Of a DNA stretch of 64,000 nt, positions 45,441 to 53,699 are shown one piece after another. Source of the stretch: Novimethylophilus kurashikiensis (GTDB taxonomy: Bacteria > Pseudomonadota > Gammaproteobacteria > Burkholderiales > Methylophilaceae); NCBI RefSeq assembly GCF_003112435.1, contig NZ_BDOQ01000009.1, positions 1-64,000 on the forward strand. Direction: 5' to 3'. The notes under the pieces are model-generated. The model ran no database searches. It was not told the origin of the DNA and worked only from the letters and a program-made list of their open reading frames with translations. Made by a program: the position numbers and the translations under genes. Position 1 is the first letter of the stretch. Each line of letters starts with the position of its first letter.

Positions 45441-45980
45441 ATGTCGACCGACCAGTTCCGCCTGCTGATTGTCGACGATGAAGTCGATGTGCTTGAGAGC
45501 TTGCAGCGAACTTTTCGCGGTAAATACGAGATCGTGACGGCGCGGGGCGGCGATGCAGCCATTCGAGTGCTCGGTACCAAACACATCGACCTGATCCTGT
45601 GCGACCAGCGCATGCCCGATGTTCCCGGACATGAAGTACTGAAATTTGCGATGCAGCATCAACCTGAGGCGATCCGTATTTTGCTGACCGGCTATGCCGA
45701 TCTCGAATCCCTGGTGAAATGCGTCAATGAGGGCGGGCTCTACAAGTACATGACCAAGCCATGGGAGCCGGAGAACTTGCAACTTACGGTTGAGTTCGCG
45801 CTGGAAGGACTGTCGTTACAGCGGCACTTGGACGTCGCCACAGGCATTATTCGCAAAAACCATTACTTCCCGAAAGAGATGCTGGATCGTCTGAAACAAG
45901 CGGCCGTGACGCGAGGCGAGCCGATGATCAATATCATTCATCGGGCGATCAACAAAGAACTGGCTGTGGTGCCGAAATGA
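45441..45980 (+). CDS. Response regulator (receiver with short C-terminal extension)
   Basis: A 179-residue receiver protein: LLIVDDEVDVLESL, phospho-Asp in LILCDQRMPDVPG, and YMTKPWEPENL. After the receiver (about 1-125) comes a helical extension (FPKEMLDRLKQ ... AINKELAVVPK) that is not a known output domain. It may relay phosphate or compete with the second receiver, which is a close relative (DQRMPDV, TKPWEPENL), pointing to gene duplication. It follows the kinase by 2 bases. Confidence 0.92.
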   Translation: MSTDQFRLLIVDDEVDVLESLQRTFRGKYEIVTARGGDAAIRVLGTKHIDLILCDQRMPDVPGHEVLKFAMQHQPEAIRILLTGYADLESLVKCVNEGGLYKYMTKPWEPENLQLTVEFALEGLSLQRHLDVATGIIRKNHYFPKEMLDRLKQAAVTRGEPMINIIHRAINKELAVVPK

Positions 45981-46009
45981 CGGTCAAGGGGATTTCACAG
46001 GAGCACTGT

Positions 46010-47059
46010 ATGTCGACAGAAGAAGAAAAATTCCGGCTACTGTTCGTGGACGACGAGGCCGACATTCTCGATAGCTTGCGGCGCTCTTTCCGCCGAGATT
46101 ACGAGGTCTTCACCGCCAACTCAGGTACTCAAGGTATTGAACTGTTGAAGTCGGAGCAGTTCGATCTCATCATTTCCGACCAGCGCATGCCCGATGTCAT
46201 GGGTGATGCCGTACTGAAATTTGCCATGGAGCATCAGCCCAAGGCGATCCGTATCCTGCTGACCGGTTATTCGGACATGGAGTCGTTGGTGCGCTGCGTC
46301 AACGAGGCAGGGTTGTACAAATACATCACCAAGCCGTGGGAGCCGGAAAACCTGCGTTTGACGGTGATGCGCGCGCTGGAAAGTCTAAGCCTTGAACGCA
46401 AGCTGGACACGGCTTCACGTCAGCTCAAGCAAGCTTATCTGGATGCTGTGACCATGCTGTCGGTGGCGTGCGAGGGGAAAGACGAAGATACCGGTTTTCA
46501 TGTCCGTCGCGTTCAGCACTATACCGAAGCGCTGGCGCTGGAATTGGGGGTGCCGGCTCAAGAAGCCGAGCACATGGGGGTGATGAGCATCCTGCACGAT
46601 ATCGGCAAGCTCTACATCCCGGACAGTATCCTCAAAAAGCCCGCCAAGCTGGACGACGAAGAATTCAAGATCATGCGTCGCCATCCCGAGTTCGGCGTGC
46701 GTATTCTCGGCGACAATCCCTTCTATGAAATGGCGCGTGAAATCGCTGCCTGCCACCACGAAAACGTCGATGGCAGCGGGTATCCCAAGGGCCTCGCCGG
46801 AGAACAAATCCCTCTTTCAGCCCGCATTGCCAAGGCGGCTGACGTGTTCGATGCCTTGACGTCAAAGCGGCCCTACAAGGAACCCTGGAGCATCGAACAA
46901 GCGCTCGCCATGATGGACGAGCAAAGCGGGCGTCAGTTCGACGGGGTGGTAGTGCAGGGGCTACATCGCCTGCATGCAAATGGCACCATCCTCCGCATCA
47001 TGCAGGAATATCATGCCCATGAGGTTCCCCAAGCCGGAGTTCCCGTTTTTGCCGCCTGA
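46010..47059 (+). CDS. Response regulator with HD-GYP domain
   Basis: A 349-residue protein ending the kinase operon. The receiver has LLFVDDEADILDSL, IISDQRMPDVMG and TKPWEPENL; the HD-GYP domain has FHVRRVQHYTEAL, SILHDIGKLYIP, HPEFGVRIL and CHHENVDGSGYPKGL, consistent with active c-di-GMP hydrolysis. The ATG at 46010 has CAGGAGCA upstream; the ATG at 45977, which overlaps the previous stop, would add 11 residues. Its receiver is very similar to that of the preceding gene. The operon thus couples a periplasmic sensor to c-di-GMP turnover. Confidence 0.94.
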   Translation: MSTEEEKFRLLFVDDEADILDSLRRSFRRDYEVFTANSGTQGIELLKSEQFDLIISDQRMPDVMGDAVLKFAMEHQPKAIRILLTGYSDMESLVRCVNEAGLYKYITKPWEPENLRLTVMRALESLSLERKLDTASRQLKQAYLDAVTMLSVACEGKDEDTGFHVRRVQHYTEALALELGVPAQEAEHMGVMSILHDIGKLYIPDSILKKPAKLDDEEFKIMRRHPEFGVRILGDNPFYEMAREIAACHHENVDGSGYPKGLAGEQIPLSARIAKAADVFDALTSKRPYKEPWSIEQALAMMDEQSGRQFDGVVVQGLHRLHANGTILRIMQEYHAHEVPQAGVPVFAA

Positions 47060-47078
47060 GGCAGTACTGCTTTAATCG

Positions 47079-47771
47079 TTACCAGCCGATTTCGGTGCCG
47101 TCATAGCTGATAAACCGTCCTGAATCGTTCGGGGTCACGCGCGACAGCACCTTGCGCATCCCTGAAATACTGGTGGTCGTGTCGATCATGGCATTCGGCC
47201 CGCCCATGTCGGTGAGCACCCAACCCGGATGGAGCACGATCGCCTTGATGCCGCGAGGTGCGAGGTCGATCGCCAGGCTTTTCACCACCATGTTGACCGC
47301 AGACTTGCTCGAACGGTAGAGGTAATGCCCGCCGCTCGTGTTGTCTTCCAGGCTGCCCATCTTGCTGCTCACTGCGGCAAATACCTTGCCTTCTCCGCGC
47401 TCCAGATGGCCGATAAACGCCTCAGCTAGTTTGAGCGTGGCCATGGTGTTGACGCGGAAGGCGAGGTCCCACGCTGCATAGTCTGTATGACCGAAGCCAC
47501 CGCTACGGTCCGGATAAATGCCGGCGTTGCTGATGATCAAGTCCAACGGTTGGCTGATTTCGCCAGCCAGGCGATCTATTGCCGTCAAGTCGCTGACATC
47601 GAGCGCGTGCAGAGAGACTAGTCCTGCAGATGAGGTGGCAATCGCGTTCAACTCCACTGCGTCGACCGGAGCACGGCAGCAAGCCAGTACATTCCAGCCG
47701 TCGGCGGCATATTGTTTGACGAACTCGAGGCCCAGGCCACGGTTGGCGCCGGTAATCAGTAGGGTAGGCAT
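47079..47771 (-). CDS. Short-chain dehydrogenase/reductase (C-factor-like)
   Basis: A 230-residue SDR with the cofactor motif TGANRGLGLEF near the N-terminus, NAG in LIISNAGIYP, the catalytic Ser in AAVSSKMGS and YRSSK as the YxxxK motif. The subgroup resembles the C-factor/csgA-like SDRs. The substrate is unknown. It lies 18 bases after the DinB-like gene on the same strand, and CAGGAGAACA precedes the ATG. Confidence 0.92.
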   Translation of the reverse strand: MPTLLITGANRGLGLEFVKQYAADGWNVLACCRAPVDAVELNAIATSSAGLVSLHALDVSDLTAIDRLAGEISQPLDLIISNAGIYPDRSGGFGHTDYAAWDLAFRVNTMATLKLAEAFIGHLERGEGKVFAAVSSKMGSLEDNTSGGHYLYRSSKSAVNMVVKSLAIDLAPRGIKAIVLHPGWVLTDMGGPNAMIDTTTSISGMRKVLSRVTPNDSGRFISYDGTEIGW

Positions 47772-47789
47772 GTTGTTCTCCTGTTGCTG

Positions 47790-48320
47790 TTATAGGTTGG
47801 GGATCAGCGTGATCAGGTCCGTCACGCCGACGTCCTGGCCCGCCTGAGCCAGCAGGGTGGTTGCCTGTCCCCGGTGGTGCGTCTGATGGTTGAAAAAGTG
47901 CATCAGCACGCCGTTCAAGGGTTTATGCGCGGCAATACCCTGCATGTTGGTGTAATGCAGGCTATGACTCAAATCGGTATCCGTCAGTTCGGCAGCCCAT
48001 TGTTGGATGATCTGGTCCAACGACTGGCGATAACGTCTTAGGTTGGGGAAGTCGTGAAACAGCCAGTTATCTAGGGCTTGCGGCATGGGTAGCGTTTGAG
48101 CGGATGCAAGAGTTGAATGGGGCAGGGCATCGGCAAAGCGCTTGAGCCAAACCGTATCGGCGACGGCGATGTGGTTGAGCGTGCCGAACAGCGAGCCGAA
48201 AAACGCCTGCCGGTCGAGCATGAGCGCTTCTTCAGTCAATTGGGATGCCGCCTCAAACAGTTTGTAGTTCATCCAAGCGTTATACCTCGCCATCTGCACG
48301 ACGTAACCGTGGTCGATCAT
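47790..48320 (-). CDS. DinB family protein
   Basis: A 176-residue four-helix-bundle protein. The metal-binding histidines fit LFGTLNHIAVAD and LMHFFNHQTHHRGQATTLL, as in DinB/YfiT-like proteins; many members are metal-dependent thiol transferases or are induced by DNA damage. The ATG overlaps the stop of the upstream GNAT gene by 4 bases, so the GNAT, DinB and SDR genes probably form a small operon. Confidence 0.92.
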   Translation of the reverse strand: MIDHGYVVQMARYNAWMNYKLFEAASQLTEEALMLDRQAFFGSLFGTLNHIAVADTVWLKRFADALPHSTLASAQTLPMPQALDNWLFHDFPNLRRYRQSLDQIIQQWAAELTDTDLSHSLHYTNMQGIAAHKPLNGVLMHFFNHQTHHRGQATTLLAQAGQDVGVTDLITLIPNL

Positions 48321-48742
48321 GGCAGTACCTTGGCAAAGTGGTGGGAGGTGATGTTGAGCTTTTTATTCAGATAAAGGCGATGCGCGTCATGGCGTTGCAT
48401 GCCTGAATCCAGATGGAATTGCCGGCAACCGAGTTCACCAGCCTTTTCCAGGAGCCAATCCAGCAAGCGGCCGCCGTATCCGTGCTGGCGCGTTGTGCTC
48501 GCTGTGATGAGGTCGTCGAGATAGAACGTCTTACCCCAAGCCAGATACTCCCCGACGCGAAAACCTGCTGCGGCCACCACTTGTCCTTGTTCGACAACAT
48601 AAACCAACTGGTAGCCATGGTTGTGATGCTGGCGTTGCACTTGGGCCACGAATGACGCTTCCTCAAGATGAGGACGCAATTCGTGCATGACTGGAAAACA
48701 GGCGTGAATTTCAGCTTCTGTTTGAGCAATGCGTATATCCAA
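48317..48742 (-). CDS. GNAT family N-acetyltransferase
   Basis: A 141-residue acetyltransferase of the GNAT fold. The acetyl-CoA motif A is TRQHGYGGRLLDWLLEKA (R/QxxGxG/A), preceded by strand FYLDDLIT; the C-terminal strand ends KKLNITSHHFAKVL. The substrate is unknown. It is the first gene of the minus-strand trio; the 155-base gap to modE holds divergent promoters and a ModE box. Confidence 0.92.
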   Translation of the reverse strand: MDIRIAQTEAEIHACFPVMHELRPHLEEASFVAQVQRQHHNHGYQLVYVVEQGQVVAAAGFRVGEYLAWGKTFYLDDLITASTTRQHGYGGRLLDWLLEKAGELGCRQFHLDSGMQRHDAHRLYLNKKLNITSHHFAKVLP

Positions 48743-48854
48743 AGATGGCTCCTTGCTGTGGTTTTTGTTCGTTTATTCCAAGTGGTCAGTTTATCAGGGG
48801 CCAGAAGACAGGTATGGCTTCCATCGGGATTGCAAAGTGCCTTGGCCTTGGACT

Positions 48855-48878
48855 CGTTATATACTTACATATATTTCG
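48855..48878. promoter_or_regulatory. ModE-binding site upstream of modE
   Basis: CGTTATATA-CTTACA-TATATTTCG matches the ModE palindrome (CGnTATATA-N6-TATATAnCG) with one mismatch. Its right end is 19 bases from the modE ATG, which suggests autoregulation by molybdate-bound ModE. Confidence 0.8.
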
Positions 48879-48897
48879 ATATTGGATGGCTTAAAGA

Positions 48898-49704
48898 ATG
48901 AGCGAGAGCGAATTAAAAGTGATGGGCAGCCTGGCCCTTGGCAAGGATGAACAGCACGTGCTGAGCGATAAGCGTATCGCCTTGCTGGAGCACATCGCCC
49001 AGTGTGGCTCAATCACGCAGGCAGCCAAGGCGGCGGGCTTGAGCTACAAAGGCGCGTGGGATGCCGTGGACGCCATGAACAGCATGTTCGACGAACCACT
49101 TGTTGCCACTGCGACCGGCGGTAAAGGCGGTGGCGGCACGCAATTGACCGGCTTGGGCGTTCGGATGGTGGATGCCTATCGAGCCCTGCGCCGCGAGCAG
49201 AAAAGATTTCTCGAAGCGGCAAGCAGCGGAATTGCGGACTTCGACAATGTGTACCAGTTGATCAGGAGGCTCTCGGTGAAGACCAGTGCGCGCAATCAGT
49301 TTTTCGGCAAGGTGACCGCCATCAAGAAAGGGCCGGTCAATATCGAGGTGGAGCTGACCTTGACGGGTGGGGATCGGATTTATTCAGTAATCACTCATGA
49401 TGGCTTGGAAACATTAAATGGTGAGGTAGGCAGCGACGCATGGGCTCTGGTCAATGCCGCCTGGATCATCCTGACTTTGCCGGACGTTATGGGAAAAACG
49501 AGTGCGCGGAATAGCTTGCTAGGGCGAGTTGTAAGGATTAATACGGGCATCGTGAATTCTGAAGTGGTTTTGCAATTGGATGGAGGGAATACGGTCAGTG
49601 CTGTTGTCACTAACGAAAGTGTCGAAGCCCTTGGACTAGAGCCTGATGTAAAAATCTGTGCGGTTTTTAAGGCAAGCAGTGTAATCCTCGGCGTCACCGA
49701 CTAA
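48898..49704 (+). CDS. modE: Molybdate-responsive transcriptional regulator ModE
   Basis: A 268-residue full-length ModE. The N-terminal winged helix (DKRIALLEHIAQCGSITQAAKAAGLSYKGAWDAVDAMN) is followed by a dimer helix and two Mop domains: TSARNQFFGKVTAIKKGPVNIEVEL and TSARNSLLGRVVRINTGIVNSEVVL, which bind molybdate. It represses molybdate uptake genes when molybdate is plentiful. A ModE box lies just upstream, and a second precedes the following gene. The ATG at 48898 gives the standard length. Confidence 0.96.
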   Translation: MSESELKVMGSLALGKDEQHVLSDKRIALLEHIAQCGSITQAAKAAGLSYKGAWDAVDAMNSMFDEPLVATATGGKGGGGTQLTGLGVRMVDAYRALRREQKRFLEAASSGIADFDNVYQLIRRLSVKTSARNQFFGKVTAIKKGPVNIEVELTLTGGDRIYSVITHDGLETLNGEVGSDAWALVNAAWIILTLPDVMGKTSARNSLLGRVVRINTGIVNSEVVLQLDGGNTVSAVVTNESVEALGLEPDVKICAVFKASSVILGVTD

Positions 49705-49720
49705 TCGTTTTTTTAACTAC

Positions 49721-49744
49721 CGTTATATATCTTCGTATATATCG
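49721..49744. promoter_or_regulatory. ModE-binding site upstream of the barrel gene and modA
   Basis: CGTTATATA-TCTTCG-TATATATCG is a perfect match to the ModE palindrome. It ends 19 bases before the ATG of the outer-membrane protein gene, the same distance as the box at modE, and would cover the start region of the transport operon. Confidence 0.9.
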
Positions 49745-49763
49745 TTAATAGGGGGAAAAGGAA

Positions 49764-50663
49764 ATGAAGAAGGGATTGTTCTCCAAGGTGGATTCGAAAG
49801 CAGCAAACACCAGCCCTAAGGGGATCGCGAGCGCATCGCTCGCACTCGTGGCCGGATTGTGTATTGGACAGGCACATGCGGAAGAATCTTTTTTTGATAA
49901 TTGGCTGGAAAATGTAAGCAAGACTCAAGAGAACCAGCCGCATTGGATGACGCCATTGGTCACAGTGACGCCAAGGCTTGAGCAGGAGTACAGATTCGAT
50001 TACAACCACTTGGATAAACCACATGGTGTGATGGTCGATAACTATGGTGCGGGCAAGGGGCTAGAGATCATTCCCAGCGAAAATACGGAAATTATTTTCG
50101 GAGTTCCAGCCTATATCGACCAGAGCACGTCTAAAGCCGCGACAACAGGAACTGGCTGGGGCGACGCAAGTTTGTTGTTCAAGTACAGGCTTGCAGCTGC
50201 AAACGAAGAAAATGGAAACTATATTGTGAGCGCATTCTTGGGAGCCAGTTTACCTACTGGGAGCGACAAATATACAAATCACCATACGATAATTACGCCG
50301 ACTATTGCCGCTGGAAAAGGCTGGGGAGACCGTAATTCAGGCGTAGATGTGCAGAGCACTCTGGGTATCGCGCTGCCAACGGGTAATGTGGCCGAACTCG
50401 GACGCCTAGTGGTGTGGAATACTGCCTTGCAGGGGCATGTAGGTAAGTTCTGGCCGGAAGTCGAGGCTAGCTATACCCATTGGTATGACGGTCCGCATGC
50501 CGGAAAAAATCAACTGGTGGTCACCTATGGAGCGACGGTCGGGCGATTTGAAATTGAAAAGCGTATGAAAGCGATCGTCGGTATTGGTTATCAAACGGTT
50601 CAAGGCACGGAAGATGTGACTTTGAACCATGGCGTCGTAGCGACGGTGCGCGTTACTTTCTAG
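49764..50663 (+). CDS. Outer-membrane beta-barrel protein in the molybdate operon
   Basis: A 299-residue protein with a long signal peptide (ending AHA at about residue 39). The mature part is rich in alternating strands and ends VVATVRVTF with a terminal Phe, typical of outer-membrane barrels; it includes WGDASLLFKYRLAAANEENGN and SAFLGASLPTGSDKY, segments seen in transporter-like OmpW/MetA-pathway-type barrels of unknown function. It has a strong ribosome binding site (AGGGGGAAAAGG). It sits between modE and modA and has its own perfect ModE box, so it may admit molybdate or another oxyanion through the outer membrane. That role is inferred only from context. Confidence 0.75.
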   Translation: MKKGLFSKVDSKAANTSPKGIASASLALVAGLCIGQAHAEESFFDNWLENVSKTQENQPHWMTPLVTVTPRLEQEYRFDYNHLDKPHGVMVDNYGAGKGLEIIPSENTEIIFGVPAYIDQSTSKAATTGTGWGDASLLFKYRLAAANEENGNYIVSAFLGASLPTGSDKYTNHHTIITPTIAAGKGWGDRNSGVDVQSTLGIALPTGNVAELGRLVVWNTALQGHVGKFWPEVEASYTHWYDGPHAGKNQLVVTYGATVGRFEIEKRMKAIVGIGYQTVQGTEDVTLNHGVVATVRVTF

Positions 50664-50786
50664 GCGAGGTCGCAGCAGGTTTTCAACATGAAAGATGCGT
50701 GAATCTAAAATATTTGAGGCCTTGCTGCGGTAACTGCTGGCAGAGTACGTGTAACAACGACCGCAGGATGAAGTAAAACGCCAAAT

Positions 50787-51548
50787 ATGAAAAATTGTTG
50801 GGTAAGTATCTTGTCTGCGCTGATACTACAGCTGGTTTGTATCCAAGCGCATGCAGAAATATTGACGGTGGCTATTGCCGCCAATCTCAAATACGTGTTC
50901 GACGATCTTGCGGCCGAGTTCAAGAAAGAAACCGGCATTGAGGCACAGAGCGTGCTGGGCGCTTCGGGCAAGATTGCGACGCAAGTGAGAAACGGCGCGC
51001 CGTTCGACGTCTTTCTCTCTGCCGACATGGAGTTCCCCAAGGCGCTGTACGAGGACGGATATGCCGTCACGCCGCCCCGGCCTTACGCCTACGGCGTGCT
51101 GGTGCTATGGACACAGAAGGATATCGATCTTGCACAAGGCGTCGCGGGTTTGGTTGCGCCCAGTGTAGGCAAGGTGGCGATTGCCAATCCCAAGGTGGCT
51201 CCATTCGGTCGGCAGGCGCTGAAGGCGCTGGGGTATTACCAGGTGCGCGCTGCGGTCGAGCCCAAGCTGGTCTACGGCGAAAGCATTACCCAGGTGAGCC
51301 AGTACGTGGACAGCAAGGCCGCCGATGTCGGCTTTAGCGCAAAATCCATCGTCATCGCGCCGGAAACGGCAGGCAAGGGCAAGTGGATTGAAGTGCCGAC
51401 GGAGAGCTACGAGCCGATTGCGCAAGGCATGGTGCTGCTCAAGCATGGCGTACAAAGCAATCCGGAAGCCGCGCGCAAGTTCTACGGCTTCGTGCTGTCG
51501 CCCAAGGCGCGGGAAATTTTCGCCAGGTACGGCTACAAGCTGCCTTGA
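50787..51548 (+). CDS. modA: Molybdate ABC transporter substrate-binding protein
   Basis: ModA binds molybdate (and usually tungstate) in the periplasm for delivery to ModBC. The 253-residue precursor has a signal peptide (ending AHA at about residue 23), then LTVAIAANLKYVFDDLA, the oxyanion-site segment LGASGKIATQV and NGAPFDVFLSADMEFP, and VYGESITQVSQYV, all characteristic of the ModA family. It lies 123 bases after the barrel gene, without a further ModE box, and probably shares its transcript. Confidence 0.96.
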   Translation: MKNCWVSILSALILQLVCIQAHAEILTVAIAANLKYVFDDLAAEFKKETGIEAQSVLGASGKIATQVRNGAPFDVFLSADMEFPKALYEDGYAVTPPRPYAYGVLVLWTQKDIDLAQGVAGLVAPSVGKVAIANPKVAPFGRQALKALGYYQVRAAVEPKLVYGESITQVSQYVDSKAADVGFSAKSIVIAPETAGKGKWIEVPTESYEPIAQGMVLLKHGVQSNPEAARKFYGFVLSPKAREIFARYGYKLP

Positions 51549-51589
51549 TGTGAGGAAAAGGCCCGGTGCAAGCCGGGCCGCATAACTGC

Positions 51590-51994
51590 ATGAACAAATT
51601 GCCAGGAAAAATCGTCGCCCTCGAATGCAACAGTCACATGTCGCTGGTCGATGTGGCGGTGGAGGGCGATACCTTTACCGCCACGCTGCTGGAAACGCCG
51701 GAACAGTCGCCGTACTTGAAGATAGATCAGCCCGTGACGCTGATGTTCAAGGAGACGGAAGTGTCGCTCGCCAAGAACCTCTCCGGGCTCATCAGCCTGC
51801 GCAACCGCTTCCCCGTGGTGGTCCAGGGTATCGAGCGCGGCGCCATCATGAGCGCTATCGGGCTTGATTACCGCGGGCACTCGCTGGCTTGCGTGATTAC
51901 GACACGTGCGGTGGACCGTCTGCAACTAGCGATCGGCGACCAGGTGGAAGCACTGGTCAAAGCCAACGAAATGGTACTGTCTTATGAGCATTGA
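51590..51994 (+). CDS. Molybdenum-binding Mop/TOBE domain protein
   Basis: A 134-residue protein with two Mop (TOBE) repeats: LPGKIVALECNSHMSLVDVAVEG and a second with IMSAIGLDYRGHSLACVITTRAV. Such molbindins store or buffer molybdate in the cytoplasm. The ModC protein here lacks a full C-terminal Mop domain, so this protein may replace it. A GTG at 51566 has a better ribosome binding site (AGGAAAAGG) and would add eight residues; the region between carries a GCCCGG/CCGGGC hairpin. It overlaps modB by 11 bases. Confidence 0.87.
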   Translation: MNKLPGKIVALECNSHMSLVDVAVEGDTFTATLLETPEQSPYLKIDQPVTLMFKETEVSLAKNLSGLISLRNRFPVVVQGIERGAIMSAIGLDYRGHSLACVITTRAVDRLQLAIGDQVEALVKANEMVLSYEH

Positions 51995-52649
51995 TCTCGC
52001 GCCACTGGTGCTGACCTTCAAGCTTGCCGCGGTCACCACGGCGATCCTGTTTTGCATCGGTGTGCCGTTCGCCTGGTGGCTTGCCAACACGCGTTTTCGG
52101 CTCAAGCCCATCGTCGAGGCGCTGGTGGCCATGCCGCTGGTGCTGCCGCCTTCGGTCCTTGGTTTTTACTTGCTGCTGGCGTTCAGCCCGGAGCATTGGT
52201 TCGGGCACTGGCTGGATCAGGCCATCGGCCTAAGGTTGGCATTCAGCTTCGAAGGGCTGGTGCTGGCTTCGGTGATTTTCAGTTTTCCGTTCCTGGTGCA
52301 TCCCATTCAGGCGGCGTTCCAGAACCTGCCGCCATCATTGGCCGAGGCCGCAGCTGTGCTGGGCAAAAGCCGTTGGCAGACGTTTCTCCGCGTGCTGCTG
52401 CCCAACATCAAGCCAGCGCTGCTCTCAGGCGCAGTGCTCGGCTTTGCTCATACCGTTGGCGAGTTCGGCGTGGTGCTGATGATCGGCGGCAACTTGCCTA
52501 ACCAGACGCGAGTAGCCTCCATTGCTATCTACGACGAGGTGGAGTCGCTCAATTACGCGGCTGCCAATGTCTATGCTGGGACGCTGTTCGTGATCTCGTT
52601 CGTCATCCTGCTCGTGGTCTACCTCGTCAATCGCCGGGCGCTCAAATGA
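51984..52649 (+). CDS. modB: Molybdate ABC transporter permease
   Basis: A 221-residue inner-membrane permease with about five helices. The segment ALVAMPLVLPPSVLGFYLL is typical of ModB, and the EAA loop that contacts the ATPase reads SLAEAAAVLGKSRWQTFLRVLLPNIKP. GFAHTVGEFGVVLMIGGNLP is also characteristic. It overlaps the Mop gene at its start and modC at its end (ATGA), so the genes are translationally coupled. Confidence 0.96.
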   Translation: MSIDLAPLVLTFKLAAVTTAILFCIGVPFAWWLANTRFRLKPIVEALVAMPLVLPPSVLGFYLLLAFSPEHWFGHWLDQAIGLRLAFSFEGLVLASVIFSFPFLVHPIQAAFQNLPPSLAEAAAVLGKSRWQTFLRVLLPNIKPALLSGAVLGFAHTVGEFGVVLMIGGNLPNQTRVASIAIYDEVESLNYAAANVYAGTLFVISFVILLVVYLVNRRALK

Positions 52650-53521
52650 TCCAGGTCAACATTCAACGTACTCTCCATGGTGTGCAAGGGGATTTTGATC
52701 TCAACGTGGATCTCGACATTGTCGAGGGAGAATTCGTCGCCTTGTTTGGGCCATCAGGCGTGGGCAAGACGACATTACTGCGTTGCCTTGCCGGACTGGA
52801 AAAACCGGACCGAGGACGCATTGCATTTAACGGCAGCGTCTGGTTCGACGCGCAGGAGCATACCCATGTGCCGCCCCAGGAGCGCCATGTCGGCTACATG
52901 TTCCAGGACTATGCGCTGTTCCCCAACATGACGGTGCGCGGCAATCTCGAATTCGCCCGGCGCAAGGGATCAAGCCGGCAGCGCGTGGATGAGTTGCTGG
53001 AGTTGATGGATATCGCCGAATTGCAGCACCGCAAGCCGAATGCGCTTTCCGGCGGGCAGAAACAGCGGGTAGCCCTGGCGCGTGCCTTGGCTGCGGAGCC
53101 GCAACTGTTGCTACTGGACGAGCCGCTGTCGTCGTTAGACCCCACCATTCGTAGCCGTTTGCAGGACGAAATCCTCCAACTTCATCAACGCATGGGCATC
53201 AGCACGATCATGGTGAGCCACGACGTCGGTGAGGTCTACAAGCTGGCCGGGCGCGTACTGGTCATGGAGGCGGGGCACATCGTGCGGCAGGGGAGCCCCG
53301 CCGAGGTGTTCAGCAGCGGACAAACGACCGGCAAATTCCGCTTTACCGGCGAGGTACTGGGGATCGAGCCCATGGACGTCATGGAGGCATTGACGGTTCT
53401 GGTCGGCAATCAGATCGTGCGCGTCGCGGCCATGCCGGACGAGGCTTCCAACCTGCATGTCGGCGCCAGGGTGATGCTGGTGTCCAAGGCGTTCAACCCC
53501 ATGATTATTGCGTTGGAGTAG
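52646..53521 (+). CDS. modC: Molybdate ABC transporter ATP-binding protein
   Basis: A 291-residue ATPase that powers ModB. Walker A is GPSGVGKTT, the signature is LSGGQKQRVALARALA and Walker B is LLLLDEPLSSLD, followed by the H-loop MVSHDVGE. The remaining C-terminus (about residues 230-291) is shorter than the regulatory Mop domain of E. coli ModC (352 residues), consistent with the separate Mop protein in this operon. It ends the mod operon. Confidence 0.95.
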   Translation: MIQVNIQRTLHGVQGDFDLNVDLDIVEGEFVALFGPSGVGKTTLLRCLAGLEKPDRGRIAFNGSVWFDAQEHTHVPPQERHVGYMFQDYALFPNMTVRGNLEFARRKGSSRQRVDELLELMDIAELQHRKPNALSGGQKQRVALARALAAEPQLLLLDEPLSSLDPTIRSRLQDEILQLHQRMGISTIMVSHDVGEVYKLAGRVLVMEAGHIVRQGSPAEVFSSGQTTGKFRFTGEVLGIEPMDVMEALTVLVGNQIVRVAAMPDEASNLHVGARVMLVSKAFNPMIIALE

Positions 53522-53551
53522 CAGGACGCCTGAAAGTGAATAGCTACGTGA

Positions 53552-53582
53552 AACAAATGTTCAGTTCAGTAACACCTGTTCA
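53552..53582 (+). promoter_or_regulatory. Twin upstream repeats, possible enhancer sites for the xoxF sigma-54 promoter
   Basis: AACAAATGTTCA (53552-53563) and AACACCTGTTCA (53571-53582) share AACA-N2-TGTTCA, with a palindromic AACA-N2-TGTT core, and are spaced 19 bases apart (about two helical turns). They lie about 130-160 bases before the expected start site, where enhancer-binding activators of sigma-54 normally bind. Confidence 0.55.
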
Positions 53583-53682
53583 TTTTTGCCACAGGGAAAA
53601 TAGGCTCGAATGACCGCGCATAAACAGAGGGATATTGCTCTAGTCTATTGAAATTAAAGTAATATTTTTTCATTTTTGCAGC

Positions 53683-53699
53683 TTGGCACGCCGGTTGCT
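53683..53699 (+). promoter_or_regulatory. Sigma-54 (RpoN) promoter of xoxF
   Basis: TTGGCACG-CCGG-TTGCT matches the sigma-54 consensus (TGGCACG-N4-TTGCW) at essentially every conserved base, with the -24 GG (53685-53686) and -12 GC (53697-53698) separated by 10 bases. The predicted start is near 53710, giving a leader of about 60 bases before the xoxF TTG start. Confidence 0.88.
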
